Shown in pieces: positions 34,005 to 41,605 of a stretch of 64,000 nt of DNA. Both the position numbers and the translations under genes were made by a program. The notes beneath the pieces were generated by a model. The model saw only the letters and a list, made by a program, of their open reading frames with translations. It was not told the origin of the DNA and ran no database searches. Each line of letters opens with the position of its first letter. The stretch's first letter is position 1. Source of the stretch: G963676655 sp963676655 (GTDB taxonomy: Bacteria > Verrucomicrobiota > Lentisphaeria > Victivallales > Victivallaceae); the NCBI GenBank assembly GCA_963676655.2, contig CAXXKX010000002.1, forward strand, positions 1 through 64,000, in the 5' to 3' direction.

Positions 34005-34404
34005 TGAGTATTGTCTCTATTGTCTAGTATTGTATAATATTGTATTGTACTATATTATACAATACGATAAATAAAAAGTCAATACCTGTAAATAAAAAAA
34101 GGAAAATGTCGCAGAAATAAACTCTAAAAAATGATTTAGCTTTTTATTAAATATCTTACAGCTTGACTTTAATTAAGTTGTAAGTGGTTAATAATAAGAT
34201 AATTGTTTTTTGGCATCAGGATGGTGGCGCTTGATGCTTGCCAGGGGATCTGCCTGAATATAATGCTCGGAACAGTTGAGACTTCATGACAAGATTCAGG
34301 CGTCATAAAAGACCCGACAGTTCCATGTCTTACCATTAATTATGCAATTGTCATTATTCGGCAAATATATAACCCGGGTGTTCATTCCGGGCGTATATAA
34401 GAGA
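34005..34404. other. 400-base intergenic region with structured elements
   Basis: Next to the regulator start lies the TATTGT/palindrome operator (separate entry). Further on, CTTACAGCTT (34157-34166) and AAGTTGTAAG (34177-34186) form a 10-bp stem with one G-T pair, GCCTGAAT (34252-34259) pairs with ATTCAGGC (34293-34300), and CCCGG/CCGGG near 34373-34392, followed on the minus strand by an AT-rich tract, could end transcription of the upstream heparinase gene. No protein or tRNA seen. Confidence 0.45.
34009..34065. promoter_or_regulatory. phased TATTGT repeats and 14-bp palindrome, candidate operator of the GntR/SBP regulator
   Basis: TATTGT begins at 34009, 34018, 34028, 34038 and 34043; the first four are 9-10 bases apart, one helical turn. 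The palindrome GTATTGTATAATAT (34027-34040) and its exact complement ATATTATACAATAC (34052-34065) surround an 11-base spacer. The array starts 5 bases from the regulator start codon and overlaps its likely promoter, as expected for autoregulation. Confidence 0.6.
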
Positions 34405-37400
34405 TCATATGTTTACTTCTATTGCTCCGGCGGCAACATCATGCCATTTCCCATCTTTAAGGCGGAATTTGGCTTTCCCTGTTGAAAAAACCTTCGCAGT
34501 TCCGGCTTTTTTACCGGGTTCGATTGAGAATGTCGAAGGCATAAGAACTTTGTCGCCCGGTTGAATGGTGTAAACAATAAATGTATCTTCCGGCTTGATT
34601 TGTCCCGGTTTCGGGGTATCGACAAATTCGATTGTTGAACGTCCGCCTGAAGACATGATTGTCTCAAAACCGGATCTCAGAAAACGGATTTTCGAGCCAT
34701 AGTGGTTGCCGGAACGGTTGCCTTTGAAAGTTCCGAAATTCTGCCACACCAGATTTGGTTTTTCGGGATCATAACTGACAACCTTGAATACATATTGAAT
34801 GAACGAGGGATTATACATCAAGTCGATACGATAGCGATTTCCGTCTTGTTTCGAAATCTTTTTAACGGTGAATACGCTCTGACGTTTTCCCGGTGTGCGA
34901 TGTTTCAGGTATATCAAACGTCCGGTATAAATTTCTCCAGGCGGCAGCGGGGTGTCGCTGGATACGATCAGCGCGCTTTCTGTCGGTTTCCCGGTTAAGT
35001 CTCCAATGACTCTTTCGAGCTGCATGTTCCAACTCGGTTGACTTTGAATTTCAATATTATCGGTTTTAAGATAAGAACCGTCATAAATTAACGCTTGCGG
35101 TGATTTTTCAAATGCAATGCCTAAAGTTGCTTTCATATTGAGTTTGGCGTTATTGAATTCCTTGCCTTTCAGGGTAGTTCCCAGCAGTACGTTGCCGGTA
35201 TCGCTTTGAATTTCACAAAGCAATCCGCTTTTGTTTTTTTCATTTTGGACATTGAGAACTTTGACAGCTTTGATGAAATTCTTCTGAGCCGGGTTGAATG
35301 GCTCGAGAACATTGAAATAAGTACTTATCAGGCCGGGTTGGGACGCGGTCCTGGAGCCGATAATGTAGCTGATCGCATCTTTCATGCCGACAATTTGCAG
35401 GCCCTGCATAATTTGACCGGTTTTCGGGTCGATTTCCTCCAGAATGCCTGGCCATGGTCCTTTGGCGCTGATAATCTCCTGTTTTTCGGTTTTCGATCCG
35501 CTGATGTCGGACCAGACTTTTAAATGCACGTCGTGCAGTAGTTTGGGCCAGTTCCCGTATTGCTCCAGAGTTTTAGGATTCTTCGGCAATAGTTTTGACG
35601 GTTTAATATCGAAATCCATAGTGAACACCTGATCCGGCACCGGGTGCGATTCCAGACCGGTAATCAAAGCTCCGCCGCGACCATAATGTTGAATTACTTT
35701 TCCAGTGAGCTTGTCATAGTTCTGGCGGACTCCAAGATATTTTTGCATGTTGGGAGCCGAGAGCTTTTTGCCTTTGCTGAGAGATGATGAAGTCATCTCG
35801 TTCGCCACGTGGAAAAACAGATCATGTCTTTTGCCGCCGCGAATCCGGAAGATATCAACGACAACCGGACGTCCGTTCGGCATGGTCAAAACTACAAGCT
35901 GACGCCGGAAAGTGTTAACGTAGTTTGGCCGACCTTTGAAAATGGTTTTAGCTCCAGCGTCGGAGAAAACCGCCCATGAACCGAGCTTCGTGCTGGAATC
36001 ATTGCCCAGATAGCCGTATAAGAAACTCGGACTGCCGGTATGATGGTAATAATCGACCATCGCGGTACAATGCGCTTCCGGGCCCATTGCGTAAGCGTGC
36101 CGCCACGGACCCCATTTGTCTCTTGGAGCTGGGGAACCGAGGAATTCGTACGGATAATCTTTTTTGATGGTTTTCCATGGTTCCTTGCCAGGATCAATAT
36201 AACCGACGGAATAACCGAAATCCGGCAGCAGTTCAATTCCTTCATAGAACAACTGAAAATTAAGTCGGGAAAAATGAGCGTGATTGCTGGTATTCAAGTG
36301 GTCATAGATCAGTTCCAGTCTTGAACCAGGAGCCCCGCCGCGTAATACACTCATTCCATAAGTTGGAAAAATCTGGGTCTTTTCATGCTTCTCATACGGA
36401 ATTTTACCCGGTTCCGGCGGCGGCATCCAAGGGCGGCGCGAACGGAAGAATCGGGCGTGCTGGTCGCTATGCTTACTTTCCACATTGTAAAGTGTGATGA
36501 CCGGGCGCGGTCCAAGTTCAAATGCGCGTTTTCCCAGCGGGAAACGATCAGTCAGTTTTATTCCGGCAAAATATTCAAACATCCAGCGGTAGTTCATCAG
36601 ACCATAGGTCATCATGGCATAATTGAATGCGGCGTCGGTCGGCATGCCGTCCGCAAACCAGTTGTTGGCGAAGTAAACTTCCAGCAAGGAAAGAGAATGA
36701 GAAAACAACTTTTTATTACCGGTCATAATGGCAATATAGGGAGCTCCGTTCAAATAACCGTACATTGTATTGCCCAGGGTAGCGGGGCTGACCAGACATA
36801 AATATTCTGCTTCCTTGATAAGGTTTTTGTAGACTTTTTTGTCCCAGGCTTTTTCATCCCCGTATTTCTGTTTGCTGTATGCCAAGGTCGGCTTACGATC
36901 ACGGATCAGATCATAGACCTTGGCGAACAGGCCTGTCTGATCCGCAACCCCATCGGTCCAGCCGGAAATTCCCCAATTGAGTTTTGCGTAATTGTAATCA
37001 TAAATGCCATGGAACCAGTATGGCCGTTTGTAACCAAGTTTATATGAGAAAACATTTTTTATGTTATGGTAATCTTTTTCGGTCAGGTATTCGCTGCCGT
37101 CGCGATTTCTGGCGAAACCGTGTCCCAGGGCGCGAGAATAAATCGGTAATGCCGGGTAAACTTGAGCAATGCGGTCAAGGATAACCGCCAGGATATGGCA
37201 GGCTTTGTCATCATTCTCCATAACCACCCGCATTGCCAGGTCCGGAATAACTTTATTCATAATAAAAGTGAGTCTGACGCCCCATACCTCCGCGGCGCTG
37301 CAGTACCAGTCCTTGCGCTTGGAATTGTACTTGGCTGTAGCATTTTCAAGTCCTTTAGGAACATAGAAACGATACGGATACATAGTGCCGTCGTAATGTG

Positions 37401-37884
37401 GAATTTTTACCGTTTTGTTCGGTTTCGCTTTGTAATTGGCCGGCATGTCTTTTTCATATTCATAGACCGTATGACCGCTGTAGGTTGTAGCCTGATGAGG
37501 ATTGTTCAAAAATTCCTGCTCGGTCATCGGACGGCAGCCGCGATAATATTTGCCGGTGAACGGAGAGTTCCCTCCGGTCCCCAGATTTCCGCCCTTACTG
37601 CTGAATGCCGCAAAGTCGCGAATCAGTGTTTGCCATTTTTCATCGGGAATGTTCAGCCATTTCTTGCCGTTCCCGGGATGTCCGGAAATCGGACTGCGAA
37701 ATTTACCTGACTTCATTGCCGCAAGAAATTCAGGCGTAAATATCCGTTTCGGCATCTTGAACTCAGGTTCAGCCAGTCTCACTTGTAAAGCCTTGACGTT
37801 AACGGTTTCAGATTCTTTGTCGGTTGCAGTCAGTTTTCCGACGGACAATGCCAATGCGATAAGCGGCAAAAATAATTTCCTCAT
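34405..37884 (-). CDS. second exported heparinase II/III-like polysaccharide lyase
   Basis: A 1159-residue paralogue of the 28484-31852 enzyme. A signal peptide begins MRKLFLPLIALALSVG. I prefer the second ATG (37884) because GGAA precedes it, while the ATG at 37896 has no ribosome binding site. An alpha/alpha toroid (about 30-500; GMPTDAAFNYAMMTYGLMNYRWM) is followed by the heparinase C-terminal domain with LELIYDHLNTSNHAHFSRLNFQLFYEG (near 540), DFGYSVGYID and a long beta-rich tail. Key positions differ from the first enzyme (NHAHFS versus GHSHDD), so substrate preference may differ. Upstream are candidate operator sites ATACATGTAT (37911-37920) and TATACATGTT (37943-37952). Confidence 0.8.
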   Translation of the reverse strand: MRKLFLPLIALALSVGKLTATDKESETVNVKALQVRLAEPEFKMPKRIFTPEFLAAMKSGKFRSPISGHPGNGKKWLNIPDEKWQTLIRDFAAFSSKGGNLGTGGNSPFTGKYYRGCRPMTEQEFLNNPHQATTYSGHTVYEYEKDMPANYKAKPNKTVKIPHYDGTMYPYRFYVPKGLENATAKYNSKRKDWYCSAAEVWGVRLTFIMNKVIPDLAMRVVMENDDKACHILAVILDRIAQVYPALPIYSRALGHGFARNRDGSEYLTEKDYHNIKNVFSYKLGYKRPYWFHGIYDYNYAKLNWGISGWTDGVADQTGLFAKVYDLIRDRKPTLAYSKQKYGDEKAWDKKVYKNLIKEAEYLCLVSPATLGNTMYGYLNGAPYIAIMTGNKKLFSHSLSLLEVYFANNWFADGMPTDAAFNYAMMTYGLMNYRWMFEYFAGIKLTDRFPLGKRAFELGPRPVITLYNVESKHSDQHARFFRSRRPWMPPPEPGKIPYEKHEKTQIFPTYGMSVLRGGAPGSRLELIYDHLNTSNHAHFSRLNFQLFYEGIELLPDFGYSVGYIDPGKEPWKTIKKDYPYEFLGSPAPRDKWGPWRHAYAMGPEAHCTAMVDYYHHTGSPSFLYGYLGNDSSTKLGSWAVFSDAGAKTIFKGRPNYVNTFRRQLVVLTMPNGRPVVVDIFRIRGGKRHDLFFHVANEMTSSSLSKGKKLSAPNMQKYLGVRQNYDKLTGKVIQHYGRGGALITGLESHPVPDQVFTMDFDIKPSKLLPKNPKTLEQYGNWPKLLHDVHLKVWSDISGSKTEKQEIISAKGPWPGILEEIDPKTGQIMQGLQIVGMKDAISYIIGSRTASQPGLISTYFNVLEPFNPAQKNFIKAVKVLNVQNEKNKSGLLCEIQSDTGNVLLGTTLKGKEFNNAKLNMKATLGIAFEKSPQALIYDGSYLKTDNIEIQSQPSWNMQLERVIGDLTGKPTESALIVSSDTPLPPGEIYTGRLIYLKHRTPGKRQSVFTVKKISKQDGNRYRIDLMYNPSFIQYVFKVVSYDPEKPNLVWQNFGTFKGNRSGNHYGSKIRFLRSGFETIMSSGGRSTIEFVDTPKPGQIKPEDTFIVYTIQPGDKVLMPSTFSIEPGKKAGTAKVFSTGKAKFRLKDGKWHDVAAGAIEVNI

Positions 37885-38200
37885 TCCAATTTCCATTTAA
37901 ACTTGTTTTTATACATGTATGAAAAGCTGTTTAAGTAACTATTATACATGTTGAAGCCGAAAAAGCAAGTGGCTTAGCGGAAAATTGTAGTCCCGGAGTT
38001 GAGTGTTTTTAAGAAATTTTGATTATGTTGAAAATGTAATCAAAGAGTTTTATCGGGTTAAGACGTTGTTGATTAATGTTTTATGATAAAGTAATAGTCA
38101 AGCGGTATGATAGATAATACTTATAAAATCAGCAAGGGGGGATTATTTTGATTGCCGGATAGAATTTTTTGTTCCGGTCGAACGAGTGGTATGTATTATT
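37885..38200. other. intergenic region, promoter of heparinase-like gene
   Basis: Contains the perfect palindrome ATACATGTAT at 37911-37920 and a half-related TATACATGTT at 37943-37952, and one dispersed hairpin (38094-38112). No cobalamin riboswitch or other RNA is seen next to the CbiK-like gene. Confidence 0.5.
38094..38112 (+). repeat. dispersed hairpin copy 4 (decayed stem)
   Basis: ATAGTCA-AGCGGTA-TGATAG: the consensus loop is intact but only TCA/TGA plus a G-T pair of the stem remain. Same flanking TAATAGTCAAGCGGTATGA word as copy 5. Confidence 0.55.
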
Positions 38201-38941
38201 TTAGCCGGGAATAATATGACTTACAAGCAATTTGCAGACAGAATCGTTTTCACATAATCCTTTGAAAATGGGGGTACATTCAAAACCGTCTGCTTCAAGC
38301 GGGGAAACCAGCTTGCTTTTCATGTCGCGATGGACATGAACCCCGCCTGCGATCATTAACGGCTGGATAAGCACCTTGGAACCAGAAGGCAATTTTGCCC
38401 GTACCGAGTCGAGATCTTCCAGCTCATCAAGGGTGACAAACAAAATATTGTCATTGAGCTTATTAAATTCCTGTGCAAGCGTTTCCAGGGTCGGATGCGC
38501 GGAGTGGCTCAACAGGATCAGCTTGTCATGTTCTTTAAGCTCTTCCGACATCTCCTCAAGCATGGTTTGAGCAAAGGCCCGGCAGTCAAACTCCCAGTCG
38601 AGCAGTGGCCTGTAGAGCGAAACTCCGCCGCTGAAGACTTCCCCGAAAACCATTAGAGGCATCATCATCATTACATAGGTTTCACCGGCAAAGACCATTC
38701 CGGGAAGGATTGAAACGGCCTGATATTTTTCCAAGGCCAGTTTTTCCAGTGCCCCGGATAGAGAGTCAACCGTTTCATCGGTTACTTTTTCAAGTATCTT
38801 TTCTGAAAGAAAAACGCGGCGAAGCGCCGCGTCAGGATATTTTTCCCGGATATGCGCCTCAAGCTTGTCATAAGCCTTTGACGCATCCGGATGCGTGCTG
38901 CCGTTATACGCAACAACTATGGTTGAAGGACTTTCCGCCAT
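38201..38941 (-). CDS. cbiK: CbiK-family sirohydrochlorin cobaltochelatase-like protein
   Basis: A 246-residue class II chelatase fold of the CbiK type: IVVAYNGSTHPDASKAYDKLEAHIREKYPDA-type N-terminus, LLSHSAHPTLETL (near 147) and IAGGVHVHRDMKSKL (near 203), the two His regions that bind and insert metal. CbiK inserts Co2+ into sirohydrochlorin in anaerobic cobalamin synthesis. Its start overlaps the stop of an SSS symporter by one base, so the two are translationally coupled, yet no other cob/cbi gene is nearby. The unusual partner leaves open a different tetrapyrrole- or metal-related role. Confidence 0.75.
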   Translation of the reverse strand: MAESPSTIVVAYNGSTHPDASKAYDKLEAHIREKYPDAALRRVFLSEKILEKVTDETVDSLSGALEKLALEKYQAVSILPGMVFAGETYVMMMMPLMVFGEVFSGGVSLYRPLLDWEFDCRAFAQTMLEEMSEELKEHDKLILLSHSAHPTLETLAQEFNKLNDNILFVTLDELEDLDSVRAKLPSGSKVLIQPLMIAGGVHVHRDMKSKLVSPLEADGFECTPIFKGLCENDSVCKLLVSHIIPG

Positions 38942-41355
38942 TATTTATCTTCTTCTTTCTTTGGAGCAGCCTCGGCATTTTTCGGGGCTTCATTGTCACG
39001 ACCATCGTCAAGATGAACGTGTTCGACCTTTTCAATCAGTTCGACGTCGCCGGCCGATACGTGACCGATAACTCGGCCGTCGTCATGGATATTGACTTCT
39101 TTCTCATCCAGAGCGCGGAACATGCGAATCAGGTCGCGGGTACCGCCCCAACTGAACCAGAAGGTCGAGATAACCGCGACGACTCCGCCGAGAAGAAACT
39201 GGCGAATGAAGAAATAGTTTGCCCATGCTTCCGGGGTCCATTTTGCGAAATAGGCCCAAATGGCTGAACCGGCAAAGAATCCCAGGAACATGATGCCGAA
39301 GGACCAGATAAATACTGACCATGCAATGACTTTGTCGCCGGTAGTATATTCATCATTGATACCGATGACCTTTCGGAAGAAGTCCTTGATGCTTTTGACA
39401 CTGTGTTCGATCTTTTTACCTTCAATCTGGTATTTGCCGCGGTGGAGCATCCGGTCCATATTGAACGCGTCTTTTCTGCTCAGGAGAGAAATCAAGGCGT
39501 ATATGGAGATTGACAGGAGCATGCTGCTGAGCAGGAGTTCCTGAGAGTTGATCGGGAATTTTGTCGGGGTTACCCGCCATAAAATATATGGTTCAAATGG
39601 TCCGGAAGCCGCCTCGATATATTGCGTGAACCAGCCAAGGTTGCCGCTTCTTTCAAGATATGGATAAATGGTGCTGGCCCAGAGACTCTGGCAGACCGCG
39701 CCGGTGGTCGCGATACCTGAACCGACAATCAGAGCCGAGAAGGCCGCCGCGGTGGTGCCGCGTTTCCAGTAAAGTCCGCCAACGATAACAACCCCGGCGC
39801 CGCCGGTCCAGATTGCGCCGGTAATCGCGAAAAACATCAGGATATAATCGACTTGCCCGAAAAACAGACTGAAAAAGAACGCGAAAGCGGCGACTGATGC
39901 GACAAGGATACGCAGCAAACGGATCTGCTGAACCGGAGTAAACGGTTTTCCGCCACGCAAGGGCAGGATGATGTCCTGAACAATGATACTGCCCCAACTG
40001 TGCAGGTAGGTCGTGTCGGTGGAGATCATCAAAAAGATACATAGAGCACAGAATATTCCGAGCAAACCGGTCGGCAAAATATATTTGATAGCCATTGGAA
40101 CCCGCATTTGTCCGAATATGGTGCCGAATACCTGAGCTTCTTTTGGTGAAACGGAAAGCAGGGCTTTTTTGCCGACTGTCAGCATCGGTTCTTTATCAAC
40201 CGGCTTCTTAGTCGTGGGTTGACCACTGGCTTTGACTCTAACCGGTGAAGGCGCGGCGTCAAGTTTCTGCTGTAGACCGGGGCCTATTTTACCGGTAGCG
40301 AGATATTCCCTGTATTCGGTTCGCAGTTCATCAAACTTTTTATCCGGGGCTATGTCATCAAAAACTTTTTTGGCCAGGGCGGCGCGGCAGGCGTCGGCCC
40401 CGTGAGGACCTGACTTGAAAATTTTGTTATTTAAGTAGGTGAAGGCAACAACAGCCAGCAGAACATACATCATCTGGGAGAAGCCCAGACGCCAGGTTCC
40501 CAGAATTCCCCCCATTTTTTGTTCGTGAGCATTTTTGGCCGCGGCGTTATATCCCTGTGACCCGGACCAGCTCATTCGTCCGAGAATACTACCGAAAACA
40601 CCAACAGCAACGTAGAACAGGTTGAAGTCACGCAGTCTGCTGATATCAAACGGGTTCAGCATGCTTTTGCCGGGGGGACGGTCCAGCAGGGTCGGGGCCA
40701 ATTCATTGAACCATGAAAAGCGCCAGATGATATAACCGACGATGATCGCATACATAGGATAGCTCAAAAGCCCTTGAACACAGTCGGTTACCATGATTGT
40801 GATTTGACCGCCCATACAGGCGACAAAAACTGCCAGAGACAGGAAAAACGCCATGACCAGAGCGAATGACGGGACCATCCAGCCGGCGATATTGACGTAA
40901 ACCGGGATGTCACAGAAGTAGATAAGAAAGCGGGCTCCGACAGCCGGGAACAAAGCATAGTTCAAAACACCGGAACAGGATTGCAGACATGCTGCCAGAA
41001 TACGGAACTTACGGCTGTAACGGATTTCCAGAAACTGCCCCATAGTCATGGCCCTGGTTTCCCGGAAACGGTATGTACAGTACCCGGTCAACCCCATAAT
41101 CATCCCGATAGGCAGCACTATCTGCTGCCAGAAGTTGTAGGCGAAGCCTGAATTATACATGGCTTCATAGATCGCCACCAGGCTGATCAGCCCCATACCA
41201 GCTTCACCTGCAGCCACACAAACAACATAGCGTCCGGCGACACGTCCTGCTGTCAGGAAGTCCGCCACGCCTTTAATGTATTTTTGGCTTTTGATCCCGA
41301 TTCCGATTACCATCATCAATGGTATACAGACGATTACCCAGTCAATCCAACTCAT
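38941..41355 (-). CDS. sodium:solute symporter (SSS/SLC5 family), long form
   Basis: An 804-residue transporter, longer than the usual 450-600. MSWIDWVIVCIPLMMV starts TM1; GEAGMGLISLVAIYEA and RAMTMGQFLEIRYSR are typical SSS core motifs; about 14-15 transmembrane segments in total. An extra hydrophilic segment of about 100 residues (about 320-420; LRTEYREYLATGKIG) is inserted in the middle, and a charged cytoplasmic tail (VIGHVSAGDVELIEKVEHVHLDDGRD) ends the protein. Imports an unknown product with Na+, plausibly a sugar acid given the neighbouring lyases. Paralogue of 41606-43972. Confidence 0.88.
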   Translation of the reverse strand: MSWIDWVIVCIPLMMVIGIGIKSQKYIKGVADFLTAGRVAGRYVVCVAAGEAGMGLISLVAIYEAMYNSGFAYNFWQQIVLPIGMIMGLTGYCTYRFRETRAMTMGQFLEIRYSRKFRILAACLQSCSGVLNYALFPAVGARFLIYFCDIPVYVNIAGWMVPSFALVMAFFLSLAVFVACMGGQITIMVTDCVQGLLSYPMYAIIVGYIIWRFSWFNELAPTLLDRPPGKSMLNPFDISRLRDFNLFYVAVGVFGSILGRMSWSGSQGYNAAAKNAHEQKMGGILGTWRLGFSQMMYVLLAVVAFTYLNNKIFKSGPHGADACRAALAKKVFDDIAPDKKFDELRTEYREYLATGKIGPGLQQKLDAAPSPVRVKASGQPTTKKPVDKEPMLTVGKKALLSVSPKEAQVFGTIFGQMRVPMAIKYILPTGLLGIFCALCIFLMISTDTTYLHSWGSIIVQDIILPLRGGKPFTPVQQIRLLRILVASVAAFAFFFSLFFGQVDYILMFFAITGAIWTGGAGVVIVGGLYWKRGTTAAAFSALIVGSGIATTGAVCQSLWASTIYPYLERSGNLGWFTQYIEAASGPFEPYILWRVTPTKFPINSQELLLSSMLLSISIYALISLLSRKDAFNMDRMLHRGKYQIEGKKIEHSVKSIKDFFRKVIGINDEYTTGDKVIAWSVFIWSFGIMFLGFFAGSAIWAYFAKWTPEAWANYFFIRQFLLGGVVAVISTFWFSWGGTRDLIRMFRALDEKEVNIHDDGRVIGHVSAGDVELIEKVEHVHLDDGRDNEAPKNAEAAPKKEEDK

Positions 41356-41590
41356 TGCCTTTTTTCCTTTTTTGTTGTGATCATTAGATATATTAGTTAT
41401 ATTATATAGACAAGGATTGTGCCAATTCCTACTACCATCACTAATGGAATTAAGACAATTATCAAATCAATCCAACCCATTGCCTTTTTGTCTTTTTTGT
41501 TGCATGATAATTAGATATATAAATTTTCTTATATAGAGAAGGGTTGTGCCGATTTACTACTTCCATCGTAGAAACGGCATCAACCCGTCT
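41356..41590. repeat. two tandem copies of a symporter 5' segment (about 110 bp each)
   Basis: On the minus strand, each copy ends with CAACAAAAAAG, then a purine-rich ribosome binding site and GGCAATG, and includes ATATATCTAAT and GGCACAA upstream. One copy leads into the intact gene at 41355; the other leads into the 27-codon remnant. The older copy (41525-41600) retains only a blurred trace of the coding part. Confidence 0.65.
41397..41480 (-). pseudogene. 27-codon remnant of a third SSS symporter start
   Basis: From ATG 41480, preceded by AAAAAGGCA, the frame reads MGWIDLIIVLIPLVMVVGIG then TILVYII and stops. It aligns residue by residue with the starts of the two full genes (MSWIDWVIVCIPLMMV and MHWIDWLIVAVPLMVV). 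The following about 95 bases, including the ribosome binding site, are repeated once more at 41481-41590. These are leftovers of tandem duplication of the symporter gene. Confidence 0.7.
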
Positions 41591-41605
41591 GTATTGTCAG
41601 GATAC

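Noticed and set aside
37885..38200. Cobalamin riboswitch for the CbiK-like gene
   Set aside because: The B12-box is not seen here, and this region is downstream of the CbiK-like gene (minus strand), not its leader.
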